Under the pieces are notes generated by a model. It worked only from the letters and a program-made list of their open reading frames with translations. It had not been told where the DNA came from and did no database searches. Positions 1 to 8,277 of a DNA stretch of 64,000 bases are shown one piece after another. The position numbers were made by a program, and so were the translations under genes. Within the stretch, counting starts at the first letter, position 1; every line of letters starts with the position of its first letter. The stretch comes from Streptomyces koelreuteriae (GTDB lineage: Bacteria; Actinomycetota; Actinomycetes; Streptomycetales; Streptomycetaceae). The stretch spans positions 682,001 to 746,000 of the forward strand of contig NZ_CP075896.1 in NCBI RefSeq assembly GCF_018604545.1, written 5' to 3'.

Positions 1-144
1 CGGCGGGTCCTGCGGCGCCGCCGCGAAGAACCCGTCCCAGTCCCGCGGCCTGCGCTCCAGGAACTTCTGCCGATGCGCGGTGTCGGCGAGGGTGTTGTCC
101 AGGTCGAACACGGCCAGCGGCGCCTTGCTGCGATCATCACTCAC
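1..144 (-). CDS. HAD-family phosphatase, N-terminal 48 codons only
   Basis: The gene starts with GTG at 144 and runs off the left edge, so only the first 48 residues are visible. They contain AVFDLDNTLAD at residues 11-21, the DxD(N)T motif I of haloacid-dehalogenase phosphohydrolases, where the first Asp is the phosphoryl-accepting nucleophile. HAD enzymes are cytosolic and remove phosphate from small metabolites; the cap domain and motifs II-IV that would point to a substrate lie outside the window. The gene is divergent from the pectate lyase at 256 and shares an intergenic region of about 110 bp. The family call is firm; the substrate is unknown. Confidence 0.75.
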   Translation of the reverse strand, partial: MSDDRSKAPLAVFDLDNTLADTAHRQKFLERRPRDWDGFFAAAPQDPP

Positions 145-255
145 GCTCCCACCCTAGGCCGTGTCCGCCCGGCGCTTCCCGTGTCCGCCCGGCAACCTTC
201 GCGCGCCGGGCGGCCACTGCTCTGCGACACCCAGCAGGCAGAGGCGGGAGGCCGT

Positions 256-1467
256 ATGCGCAACACGAGGATCTGGTCGGCGGCGATGATGACGGGGACG
301 GCGCTGGCCCTGGTGCTGGGCGGCCCGGCGGGGCCGGCCGTCGCCGCGGGCACGACCCTGGTCGTGGCGCCGAACGGGGACGACTCCGCCCCCGGTACGC
401 TCGCCCGGCCGCTGAAGACCATCCAGCGGGCGGTGGACCTGGCGAAGCCCGGCGACAGCATCAGTGTGCGCGGCGGGACGTACGCCCTCACGGACAACAT
501 CACCATCGCCGGGTCGGGGACCGCGTCCCAGCCCATCACCCTCACCGCCCACCCGGGCGAGCGGGTGGTCGTCGACGGCGAGCGACTGCCCGCGAGCCAC
601 ACCCCGGTCGGCGGCGGCATCCCGCGTGCCGAGCGCGGGGCGGTCCACATGGAGGCGTCGCACTGGCGGATCTCGGATCTGGAGATCGTCAACGGCCCGT
701 ACGGGGTGTACTGCGACGGCTGCGACGGCAATGTCTTCTCGCGCCTGAGCACGCACGACAACTACGAGTCCGGCTTCCAGCTCCAGGGCGACTCCAGCGA
801 CAACCAGATTCTGAACCTGGACAGTTACGGCAACCGCGACCCGCGCAAGAACGGGGAGAGCGCCGACGGCCTGGCCGTCAAGGAGGGCTCCGGCACGGGC
901 AACGTGGTGCGCGGCGCCCGGCTGTGGAACAACGTCGACGACGGCTTCGACGCCTGGGAGTTCGCCTCCCCGGTGACGATCGAGAACACGGTGGCGTACG
1001 GCAACGGATTCAACCGCTGGAACTTCCCCGACTTCGCGGGCGACGGCAACGGCTTCAAGCTCGGCGGCGGCAGCCCGGCCCCTGCGGTGGCCCACACCGT
1101 GCGCGACAGCGTCTCCTTCAAGAACGCGAAGCACGGCCTCACCGACAACGGCAACCCCGGCTCCCTCGCCCTGAGCCGCAACTCCACGTACGGCAACACC
1201 GGTACGGGTTTCGACGCCGACGTCTCGGGCGGAACCGCCCGGCTCACCGGCAACCTCTCCGTCGCGGACCAGCGCGCGGCGGCCGTCGGGGCGAAGACGG
1301 TCGCCGACGGCAACTCCTGGAACATCGGCGGCACATGGAACGCCTCCTCGGTGCTGAGCACCGACCCGGGTCCGCTCACCGGCCCCCGGGCGGCGGACGG
1401 CTCACTGCCGAAGGCGCCGGCGTTCCTCGTCCCCCGCAACGGCACCGCCGTCGGCGCCCGTTTCTGA
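256..1467 (+). CDS. Secreted PL9-family pectate lyase (right-handed beta-helix)
   Basis: A 403-residue exported protein with a Sec-type signal peptide (residues 1-31, ending AVAA). A DUF1565-like N-cap (ALNGDDSAPGT-like region, about 38-75) leads into a parallel beta-helix. Spacing of the PL9 catalytic site is fully kept: Asp204 (ADGLAVK), Asp228-Asp229 and Asp232 (NVDDGFDAW) as calcium ligands, and Lys268 (GNGFKLGG) as catalytic base. This is the same 24/4/40-residue spacing known for Pel9A of Dickeya. The likely role is cleavage of polygalacturonate outside the cell. ATG at 256 was chosen because it opens the signal peptide and follows GGGAGG; an upstream in-frame start at 73 would bury the signal. 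It is a single-gene unit with no other pectin genes nearby. Confidence 0.82.
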   Translation: MRNTRIWSAAMMTGTALALVLGGPAGPAVAAGTTLVVAPNGDDSAPGTLARPLKTIQRAVDLAKPGDSISVRGGTYALTDNITIAGSGTASQPITLTAHPGERVVVDGERLPASHTPVGGGIPRAERGAVHMEASHWRISDLEIVNGPYGVYCDGCDGNVFSRLSTHDNYESGFQLQGDSSDNQILNLDSYGNRDPRKNGESADGLAVKEGSGTGNVVRGARLWNNVDDGFDAWEFASPVTIENTVAYGNGFNRWNFPDFAGDGNGFKLGGGSPAPAVAHTVRDSVSFKNAKHGLTDNGNPGSLALSRNSTYGNTGTGFDADVSGGTARLTGNLSVADQRAAAVGAKTVADGNSWNIGGTWNASSVLSTDPGPLTGPRAADGSLPKAPAFLVPRNGTAVGARF

Positions 1468-1769
1468 TCCGGCTCATTTGAGACAGCCTGGCCGGATAAA
1501 TGGTCCGGACTATTCGCCGGGGATGTGAACGAGCGATGACCACAGATCAATTGACCATCACAGTTGATAGCTCAAGCACAGCACTGACATACTCCCCGTG
1601 GCCGTCCCCGCGATTCCGGACTGCGACTTTTCCGGTTTCACGAGCCCCCCCCACAGAGCCCGCACCCCCTCACCGTGTCCGGCGCCCCTCCACCCTGCTC
1701 GAAAGCCGGACGCGACACCTCCCCGACAGGGTCGAGTGCGGGGCACGATGCAGCGAAGAAGGTGCGCCT
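1468..1769. other. Intergenic region upstream of the DUF485-symporter pair
   Basis: About 300 bp without a convincing gene. It is less GC-rich than its surroundings from about 1490 to 1600 and contains the promoter candidate listed separately. A TCAATTGA palindrome at 1547-1554 and an imperfect CCGGA/TCCGG hairpin near 1489-1506 are visible. The frame of the next gene stays open back to 1500, but that stretch has no Shine-Dalgarno and reads as low-complexity Ser/Pro/Thr. Confidence 0.5.
1564..1593 (+). promoter_or_regulatory. Candidate housekeeping promoter of the DUF485-symporter operon
   Basis: TTGATA at 1564-1569 and CATACT at 1588-1593 are separated by 18 nt, close to the HrdB-type -35/-10 pattern. 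They lie about 175 bp upstream of the chosen GTG start at 1770, leaving a long untranslated leader. The assignment rests on sequence match only. Confidence 0.4.
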
Positions 1770-2219
1770 GTGCCCGAATTCCCACCGAGGCGGGAAGACA
1801 CTCCCACATTTCCGCTTCCGCACATCGAACACACACCGCCGTCTCGTATATCCGACCATCCCGAATTCCTCTCGCTGCGTCGCGCGCAGCGTCGGTTCGG
1901 GATCCGGGCGACGATCCTGTCCGCCGGCGGATTTCTGCTGTATGTACTGCTGTCGAGTTTTGTTCCCGCGGTGATGAATCAGCCGCTGTTCGGCCATCTC
2001 ACGATCGGGCTCACTCTCGGCCTCGGGCAGTTCGTCATCATGGGCGTGACCGCCTGGTGCCATGTCCGGCACATGCGTGACCGGGTCGATCCGCTCGCCC
2101 GCGGCCTCAGGTCCGCCCGGCAGCACGAGAACGACAACCGCCACGCCCGTCCGGCCGCGGCGCCCCAGGGCGCCGGGCAGCCCCTGCGGCACGGCACGAG
2201 GGGGTTCCGCACGTGGTGA
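1770..2219 (+). CDS. DUF485 small membrane protein, partner of a solute:cation symporter
   Basis: A 149-residue protein with a charged N-terminal tail, the DUF485 signature region HPEFLSLRRAQRRFG, and two membrane segments (about residues 55-75 and 85-107). DUF485 proteins (YjcH type) are nearly always encoded directly before an acetate/pyruvate-type symporter, as here, and probably assist it at the membrane. GTG at 1770 was picked because GAAGAAGG sits 7 nt upstream; longer in-frame starts at 1500 and 1536 lack a ribosome site. The stop overlaps the start of the symporter, indicating translational coupling. Confidence 0.8.
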   Translation: MPEFPPRREDTPTFPLPHIEHTPPSRISDHPEFLSLRRAQRRFGIRATILSAGGFLLYVLLSSFVPAVMNQPLFGHLTIGLTLGLGQFVIMGVTAWCHVRHMRDRVDPLARGLRSARQHENDNRHARPAAAPQGAGQPLRHGTRGFRTW

Positions 2220-3811
2220 CGACCGCCGCCGCCATTGACGACAGCAGCCTGCAGCTGACGTTCGTCCTGTTTCTGACCGTGGTCGTGATCACCCTGTTCA
2301 CGGCGCTGCTGACGGCCCCTCAGCGCGACGAGATCAGCGAGTTCTACCTCGGCAACCGCACCATGTCGCCGTTGCGCAACGGCCTGGCCATGTGCGGCGA
2401 CTACCTGTCCGCCGCCACCCTGCTGGGCAGCACCGGCCTGGTCGCCCTGACCGGCTACGACGGACTGATGTACCTGGGCGGCACCACCGTCGCCTGGATG
2501 ATGGTGCTGCTGCTGATCGCCGAACCCCTGCACCGCACGGGGAAGTTCACGCTCGGCGACACGGTGGCGCTGCGCCTGCCCCGGCAGCAGCGGCCGGTGC
2601 GGGTCGCCCTCGCGGTCTGCATCCTGGCCATCGCGACGCTCTATCTGGTGGCCCAACTCGTCGGCAGTGTGGCGCTGTTGACCCAGTTCACCGGAGCACC
2701 CAGCGCCACCACCCGCACCCTGTGCGTGGCGGTGATCGGAACGTTCGTGATCCTGTACGCCTCCCTCGGCGGCATGCCCGGCGCCACGGTCATCCAGATC
2801 ATCAAGGCCGTGATGCTGGTGGCGGGCGTGCTGTTCACGGCGGGCTTGGTGCTGCACCACTTCGACTGGAACCCCGACGCGCTGCTGGAGAGGGCGGCCG
2901 AACGCAGCGGCGCCGGACCGCAGTTCCTCGAACCCGGGCTGCGCTACGGCGGGACCGTCAGCAACAAGCTGGACTTCTTCAGCCTCGAACTGGCCATCGT
3001 CCTCGGCCTCGCCGCCCTCCCGCACGTGCTGATGCGGCTGCTCGCCCCGCGCAAGAGCGGTGTGCTGCGCTCCTCCGTCCTGTGGGCCGTCGGCCTGGTC
3101 GGCGCGGTCTGCTTCGGGGCCGGCATCCTCGGCCTCGGCGCCACCGCGCTGCTCGGCCGGGACACCATCGAGAACACGGACCGCACCGGCAACGCCTCCG
3201 TCCTGCTGCTCGCGCACGAGTTGGGTGGCAGTGTGCTCACCGCGCTGCTGACGTGTCTGGCCTATCTGACCCTGCTCGCCGTGGCGGTGGGCCTCACCCT
3301 GGCCGCGGCCTCGTCCCTCGCGCACGACCTGTACAGCGAGGTGATCCGCAAGGGCCAGGCCACCGAGGCGGAGGAGCTGACCGTGGCCCGGCTGTCCGGA
3401 GCGGTCATCGGCGTCCTCGGCATCCTGCTGGCCCTCGTCGCCTGGGGGGCGAACACCGCGACGCTCGCGTTCCTCGCCTTCGCCATCGCGGCGTCCGCGA
3501 TCCTGCCGACGATCATCTACACCCTCTTCTGGCGGCGCTTCACCGCGAAGGGGGCGCTGCTCAGCCTCTACGGCGGCCTGGCCTGCTCGGTCCTGCTCGC
3601 CGTGTTCTCCCCCGTCGTCTCCTCCGCCCCGGCCTCCTTCTATCCCGACGTCGACTTCGCCTGGTTCCCGCTCCAGAACCCGGGCATCGTCTCCATCCCC
3701 GCGGGCTTCCTGCTGGGCTGGCTCGGCACGGTGCTGGACAAGGGCCCGGCCGAGGACAGCTCCGCGCACGAGGAGTTCGAGGTGCGGATGCTGGTGGGCG
3801 CCGACGACTGA
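2213..3811 (+). CDS. Sodium:solute symporter (SSS family), acetate/carboxylate type
   Basis: A polytopic membrane protein of 532 residues with about 13 hydrophobic segments, the usual size and topology of the solute:sodium symporter family (ActP/MctC-like). The early segment NGLAMCGDYLSAATLLGSTG is the conserved substrate/Na-binding helix region of ActP-type members. Together with the upstream DUF485 protein this predicts cation-driven uptake of a short monocarboxylate such as acetate, pyruvate or propionate. GTG is available at 2213 and 2216; both overlap the DUF485 stop. The exact substrate cannot be read from sequence. Confidence 0.85.
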   Translation: MVTTAAAIDDSSLQLTFVLFLTVVVITLFTALLTAPQRDEISEFYLGNRTMSPLRNGLAMCGDYLSAATLLGSTGLVALTGYDGLMYLGGTTVAWMMVLLLIAEPLHRTGKFTLGDTVALRLPRQQRPVRVALAVCILAIATLYLVAQLVGSVALLTQFTGAPSATTRTLCVAVIGTFVILYASLGGMPGATVIQIIKAVMLVAGVLFTAGLVLHHFDWNPDALLERAAERSGAGPQFLEPGLRYGGTVSNKLDFFSLELAIVLGLAALPHVLMRLLAPRKSGVLRSSVLWAVGLVGAVCFGAGILGLGATALLGRDTIENTDRTGNASVLLLAHELGGSVLTALLTCLAYLTLLAVAVGLTLAAASSLAHDLYSEVIRKGQATEAEELTVARLSGAVIGVLGILLALVAWGANTATLAFLAFAIAASAILPTIIYTLFWRRFTAKGALLSLYGGLACSVLLAVFSPVVSSAPASFYPDVDFAWFPLQNPGIVSIPAGFLLGWLGTVLDKGPAEDSSAHEEFEVRMLVGADD

Positions 3812-3853
3812 CCCACAGCTGGGGCATCGACGGCCGGGCAGCGGGGACACTCA

Positions 3854-3883
3854 TTGTTAATGGGATCCATTTTCATGTAGCGT
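3854..3883 (+). promoter_or_regulatory. Zur-type zinc-repressed promoter of rpmF
   Basis: TTGTTA (3854-3859) and TAGCGT (3878-3883) are spaced by 18 nt and form a plausible -35/-10 pair. The spacer carries the palindrome AATGGgatCCATT within TGTTAATGGGATCCATTTTCA (3856-3876), matching the TGnnAATG...CATTnTCA layout of actinobacterial Zur boxes. A zinc-loaded Zur bound here would block polymerase. This agrees with the zinc-free paralogue encoded downstream. Confidence 0.72.
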
Positions 3884-3914
3884 CCTCGGTGCCCGTCCAC
3901 CGAGGAGGAGTCCC

Positions 3915-4085
3915 ATGGCTGTCCCGAAGCGGAAGATGTCCCGCAGCAACACCCGTCACCGCCGCGCCCAGTGGAAGGCGGCCACCCCGACGCTGGTCCC
4001 GGTCACCGTCGACGGCGTCCGCCACCTCGTACCGCAGAACCTGGTCAGGGCCTACGAGCGCGGGCTGCTACGCCCGGACGGCTGA
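3915..4085 (+). CDS. rpmF: Zinc-independent (C-minus) ribosomal protein bL32
   Basis: A 56-residue protein beginning [20 protein letters not shown], the bL32 signature. The usual two CxxC pairs that bind zinc are absent, so this is the C-minus paralogue that replaces the zinc-bound form in 50S subunits when zinc is scarce. Such paralogues are Zur-regulated in Streptomyces and mycobacteria, and a Zur-like box lies directly upstream. The start is supported by GAGGAGG 7 nt before ATG. The last 18 nt overlap the convergent nucleotidyltransferase gene. Confidence 0.93.
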   Translation: MAVPKRKMSRSNTRHRRAQWKAATPTLVPVTVDGVRHLVPQNLVRAYERGLLRPDG

Positions 4086-4778
4086 GGCCGCTGCCTCCGG
4101 GTAGAAGTGCGCGCGGACCCGCCGCAGCCATGCCTCGACCGGCGCCTCGTCGGGCTCGTCCGGCAGCGCCGTGCGGCCGGTGTCGAAGGCGGCCTCGTAG
4201 TGTCCCAGCAGGGGCCGCGCGGCGGAGGGGTCGGCGGCGACCCGCTCCCCGAAGGCGTGGTACTCCTCCGGGTTCTCCACGCGGATCGTCAGCCGCCCGG
4301 TGGTGTACAGCTCCAGGCCCTGCCCGCACAGCCGCTTGAGATGCCGGGCGTGCTTCGCCGCGCGCCCGCGGGTGTCCGCGGAGGACGAGCGGTCGCTGCG
4401 GCTCTCCAGCCGCCGGAACTGCTGGGTGGCGTAGCCCAGGTAGGCGTCCCTGACGCGCCGGGCGCACAGGAAGGAGGAGCGGATGCCGATGAGCTCGTCG
4501 CCGAGCGGGGTCCGCACCTCGTACAGCTCGTCCGGGAGCCACACCAGCTCCATGGCGGTCGGGTTGCCGCCCAGGGCCAGCCGGCACCACTTGGCGGCCT
4601 CGTGCAGTGTGCTGTCCGGCGCCTTGCCGACGTGGGACTCCTTCGGCCGGCGCAGACCGTGCAGCTCTTCGGTGGGCGCCGCGAACAGGCCGAGGCGGTC
4701 GATGTCGGACCCCTCGTGGGCGAGTCCGTACGCGGTCGATCCGACGATGCCGGAGAGCAGGACGTTGGGGACGGTCAT
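4068..4778 (-). CDS. Predicted nucleotidyltransferase, COG3541 type
   Basis: A 236-residue cytosolic protein with the pol-beta nucleotidyltransferase core near its N-terminus. [18 protein letters not shown] carries the GS...DxD motif, with the two Asp residues as metal ligands. The rest matches uncharacterised stand-alone transferases of COG3541, which probably move an NMP group to an unknown acceptor. GAAAGG upstream of ATG 4778 supports the start. Its 3' end overlaps rpmF by 18 nt in convergent orientation, an unusually tight arrangement. The substrate is unknown. Confidence 0.7.
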   Translation of the reverse strand: MTVPNVLLSGIVGSTAYGLAHEGSDIDRLGLFAAPTEELHGLRRPKESHVGKAPDSTLHEAAKWCRLALGGNPTAMELVWLPDELYEVRTPLGDELIGIRSSFLCARRVRDAYLGYATQQFRRLESRSDRSSSADTRGRAAKHARHLKRLCGQGLELYTTGRLTIRVENPEEYHAFGERVAADPSAARPLLGHYEAAFDTGRTALPDEPDEAPVEAWLRRVRAHFYPEAAASAVRA

Positions 4779-4912
4779 GGTCGGCCGCCTTTCACTACGG
4801 GATACCGGGCCATTGTCCTGACCTGCCAGGACGCGGTCACCCGGTTTTCCGGCGGTGGTCCCGGTGCGGCGACGGCGGAATACCGGCGCCCCTGTGCGGC
4901 GTAGAACCTCGT

Positions 4913-5899
4913 ATGGAACCAGTGCGCCTGTCCGTCCTCGACCGCTCCCGCACCCGCGAGGGGCACACCCACCCCGAGGCGCTGCGGGACACCGTGCGGC
5001 TGGCGGGGGAGCTGGAGCGGCTCGGGTATCACCGGGTGTGGGTGTCGGAGCATCACGGCGTTCCCGGGGTCGCCGGTTCCGCGCCGACCGTGCTGGCCGC
5101 CGCCGTCGCCGCCGCGACCAGGACGATCCGGGTCGGCACCGGCGGGGTGATGCTGCCCAATCACCGGCCGCTGGTCGTGGCCGAGCAGTTCGGGGTGCTG
5201 GAGTCACTGTTCCCCGGGCGGATCGACATGGGCCTGGGCCGGTCCGTCGGGTTCACCGACGGGGTCCGCAGGGCCCTGGGCCGCGACAAGGGCGACGCCG
5301 AGGACTTCGAGGCCCAGCTGCGGGAGCTGCTCGGCTGGTTCCGGGGCACCTCCCCCACCGGGGTGCGTGCCCGCCCCGCCGAGGGGCTGAGCGTGCCGCC
5401 GTTCGTGCTGGCCATGGGCGAGGGCGCCGGGATCGCCGCCCGCGCGGGGCTGCCCATGGTCATCGGTGATCTCCGCAACCGGGAGAAGATGCGGCGCGGC
5501 ATCGACCACTACCGCGAGCACTTCCGCCCCTCCGAATGGGCGCCGGAACCGTACGTCGTCATCTCGGGGACGATCGCCGTGGCGTCCACGCCCGAGGGGG
5601 CCCGGCGGCTGCTCGTCCCGGAGGCCTGGGCGATGGCGTACTCCCGTACCCACGGCACCTTCCCTCCCCTGGCGCCCGCCGAGCACGTCGAGGCGCTCAC
5701 CATGACGGGCAAGGAGCGCGGCTTCCACGAGTCCGGGCTCACCGGCCACATCGCCGGCACCGAGGAGCAGGTCGCCGACGAGCTGGAGACGGTCCTGAAG
5801 GAGACCGGGGCGCAGGAGGTCCTCGTCACCACCAGCACCTACGACCGCGAGGCCCTGCTGGACTCCTACCGGCGGCTGGCCGCGATCACCTCCGGTTAG
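4913..5899 (+). CDS. Luciferase-like flavin-dependent oxidoreductase (MsnO8-type)
   Basis: A 328-residue TIM-barrel enzyme of the bacterial-luciferase superfamily. Recognisable segments are LSVLDRS near the start, RVWVSEHHG (about 40-48), VGTGGVMLPNHRPL (about 77-90) and RIDMGLGRS (about 104-112), which build the flavin site of LLM-class monooxygenases. FMN or F420 are both possible and the substrate cannot be inferred. ATG 4913 gives the family-typical N-terminus; the open frame upstream of it is antisense to the nucleotidyltransferase. The uvrA2-like gene starts 10 nt after its stop, so the two may be cotranscribed. Confidence 0.78.
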   Translation: MEPVRLSVLDRSRTREGHTHPEALRDTVRLAGELERLGYHRVWVSEHHGVPGVAGSAPTVLAAAVAAATRTIRVGTGGVMLPNHRPLVVAEQFGVLESLFPGRIDMGLGRSVGFTDGVRRALGRDKGDAEDFEAQLRELLGWFRGTSPTGVRARPAEGLSVPPFVLAMGEGAGIAARAGLPMVIGDLRNREKMRRGIDHYREHFRPSEWAPEPYVVISGTIAVASTPEGARRLLVPEAWAMAYSRTHGTFPPLAPAEHVEALTMTGKERGFHESGLTGHIAGTEEQVADELETVLKETGAQEVLVTTSTYDREALLDSYRRLAAITSG

Positions 5900-5909
5900 A
5901 GTCCTGCCC

Positions 5910-8273
5910 ATGCACGACCCCCACACCCCCCACGACCCCTACGTCCGCGTCCGCGGCGCCCGCGAGCACAACCTTCAGGGCATCGACGTCGACATCCCCC
6001 GGGACGTGCTGGCCGTGTTCACCGGCGTGTCCGGCTCGGGCAAGTCGTCCCTGGCGTTCGGCACGATCTACGCGGAGGCCCAGCGGCGCTACTTCGAATC
6101 GGTCGCACCGTACGCACGCCGGCTGATCCACCAGGTCGGCGCGCCGAAGGTCGGGGAGATCACCGGTCTGCCGCCGGCCGTCTCGCTCCAGCAGCGCCGC
6201 GCCGCCCCCACCTCACGCTCCTCCGTCGGCACCGTCACCAACCTCTCCAACTCGCTGCGCATGCTGTTCTCCCGGGCCGGCACCTATCCGCCCGGCGCCG
6301 AGCGCCTCGACTCCGACGCGTTCTCGCCCAACACGGCGGCCGGGGCCTGCCCGGAGTGCCACGGGCTCGGGCAAGTGCACCGTACGAGCGAGGAGTTGCT
6401 GGTCCCCGACCCGTCGCTGTCGATCCGCGAGGGGGCCGTCGCCGCGTGGCCGGGCGCCTGGCAGGGCAAGAACCTGCGGGACATCCTCGACGCGCTCGGC
6501 CACGACGTGGACCGGCCGTGGCGGGAACTGCCCGCGACGGCCCGGGAGTGGATTCTCTTCACGGACGAGCAGCCGGTCGTCACCGTGCACCCGGTGCGGG
6601 ACGCGGACCGCATCCAGCGGCCGTACCAGGGCACCTACATGAGCGCCCGGCGGTACGTGATGAAGACCTTCTCGGACTCCAAGAGCCCGACCCTGCGGAC
6701 GAAGGCCGAACGGTTCCTGGCCAGTGCGCCCTGCCCGGCCTGCGGCGGAAGCCGGCTGCGCCCCGAGGCACTCGCCGTGACGTTCGGCGGCCGGACCATC
6801 GCCGAGCTGGCCGCCCGGCCGCTGGTGGAGCTGGCCTCCGGTCTCGACGGGACATCGGAGACCGCCCGGGTCCTCACCGCCGACCTGACGTCCCGGATCG
6901 CACCGGTCCTCGAGCTGGGCCTCGGCTACCTCAGCCTCGACCGGCCCACCCCCACCCTCTCCGCCGGCGAACTGCAACGCCTGCGCCTCGCCACCCAGCT
7001 GCGCTCGGGCCTGTTCGGCGTCGTCTACGTCCTCGACGAGCCGTCGGCCGGGCTGCACCCGGCGGACACCGAGGCACTGCTCACGGTGCTGGAGCGGCTG
7101 AAGTCGGCCGGGAACTCGGTGTTCGTGGTGGAGCACCACCTCGATGTCGTGCGCGGCGCAGACTGGCTGGTGGACGTGGGTCCGCAGGCGGGCGAGCACG
7201 GCGGGCGGGTGCTGCACAGCGGCCCGGTGGCGGACCTGGCCGCGGTCGAGGAGTCGGCGACGGCCCGCTACCTGTTCGACCGCTCCCCCGCTCCGGCCCG
7301 GGAGGTCCGTGAACCGGGCGGGTGGCTGACGACCGGCCCGGTCACCCGGCACAACCTGCGCGGGGTGACCGCAGACTTCCCGCTCGGCGTGTTCACCGCG
7401 GTCACCGGGGTGTCGGGCTCCGGCAAGTCCACGCTCATCGGCGAGATCACCGAGGACGCGGCGGGCACGGCGGGGGTGGGCCGGCTGGTCTCGGTCGACC
7501 AGAAGCCCATCGGGCGCACCCCGCGCTCGAACCTCGCGACGTACACCGGTCTCTTCGACGTGGTGCGCAGGGTGTTCGCGGCCACCGACGGGGCGCGTCA
7601 ACGGGGCTTCGGGGTCGGCCGGTTCTCCTTCAACGTGGTGGGCGGGCGCTGTGAGACCTGCCAGGGCGAGGGGTTCGTCAGTGTGGAGCTGCTGTTCCTG
7701 CCGAGCACGTACGCGCCCTGCCCGGACTGCGGCGGGGCCCGGTACAACACCGAGACGCGGGAAGTGACGTACCGGGGGCGGGACATCGCGCAGGTGCTGG
7801 ATCTGACGGTGGAGAGCGCGGCGGAGTTCTTCGCGGACACCCCGGCCGTGGCCCGCAGCCTCGGCACCCTGCTGGACGTGGGCCTCGGCTATCTGCGCCT
7901 CGGCCAGCCCGCGACGGAGCTGTCCGGCGGCGAGGCGCAGCGCATCAAGCTGGCGAGCGAGCTGCAGCGCGGCCGTCGCGGCCACACGCTCTACCTCCTC
8001 GACGAGCCGACCACCGGTCTCCACCCGGCCGACGTGGATGTGCTGATGCGCCAGTTGCACGGCCTGGTCGACGCCGGGCACACGGTGATCGTCGTCGAGC
8101 ACGACATGTCCGTCGTCGCCCGCGCGGACTGGGTGATCGACCTCGGCCCGGGCGGCGGCGACGCGGGCGGCCGGATCGTGGCGGCCGGTCCGCCCGCGGA
8201 GGTGGCGGCGGCAGAGCCGAGCGCCACAGCCCGCTATCTGGGCCGGGCGCTCGGCCGGGAGCGACAGGGGTAG
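5910..8273 (+). CDS. Class II UvrA-like ABC ATPase
   Basis: A 787-residue UvrA paralogue with two ABC modules. Walker A motifs are GVSGSGKSS (about 36-44) and GVSGSGKST (about 498-506), signatures are LSAGE and LSGGEAQR, and CxxC zinc pairs include CPECHG, CPACGG, CETCQG and CPDCGG. It is about 170 residues shorter than housekeeping UvrA and lacks most of the UvrB-binding insertion, the mark of class II UvrA (UvrA2/DrrC-like). These are linked to tolerance of DNA-binding drugs and some damage and act without UvrB. The role is inferred from family; no drug-producing genes are adjacent. Confidence 0.85.
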   Translation: MHDPHTPHDPYVRVRGAREHNLQGIDVDIPRDVLAVFTGVSGSGKSSLAFGTIYAEAQRRYFESVAPYARRLIHQVGAPKVGEITGLPPAVSLQQRRAAPTSRSSVGTVTNLSNSLRMLFSRAGTYPPGAERLDSDAFSPNTAAGACPECHGLGQVHRTSEELLVPDPSLSIREGAVAAWPGAWQGKNLRDILDALGHDVDRPWRELPATAREWILFTDEQPVVTVHPVRDADRIQRPYQGTYMSARRYVMKTFSDSKSPTLRTKAERFLASAPCPACGGSRLRPEALAVTFGGRTIAELAARPLVELASGLDGTSETARVLTADLTSRIAPVLELGLGYLSLDRPTPTLSAGELQRLRLATQLRSGLFGVVYVLDEPSAGLHPADTEALLTVLERLKSAGNSVFVVEHHLDVVRGADWLVDVGPQAGEHGGRVLHSGPVADLAAVEESATARYLFDRSPAPAREVREPGGWLTTGPVTRHNLRGVTADFPLGVFTAVTGVSGSGKSTLIGEITEDAAGTAGVGRLVSVDQKPIGRTPRSNLATYTGLFDVVRRVFAATDGARQRGFGVGRFSFNVVGGRCETCQGEGFVSVELLFLPSTYAPCPDCGGARYNTETREVTYRGRDIAQVLDLTVESAAEFFADTPAVARSLGTLLDVGLGYLRLGQPATELSGGEAQRIKLASELQRGRRGHTLYLLDEPTTGLHPADVDVLMRQLHGLVDAGHTVIVVEHDMSVVARADWVIDLGPGGGDAGGRIVAAGPPAEVAAAEPSATARYLGRALGRERQG

Positions 8274-8277
8274 CCCG

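Noticed and set aside
1500..1769. Upstream extension of the DUF485 gene to 1500 or 1536
   Set aside because: No ribosome-binding site and no family similarity in the extra 78-90 residues; GTG 1770 has a good site.
1979..3850. A 623-codon minus-strand frame across the symporter
   Set aside because: Low-complexity Gln/Gly/Asp/Arg sequence without motifs; shadow of the symporter gene.
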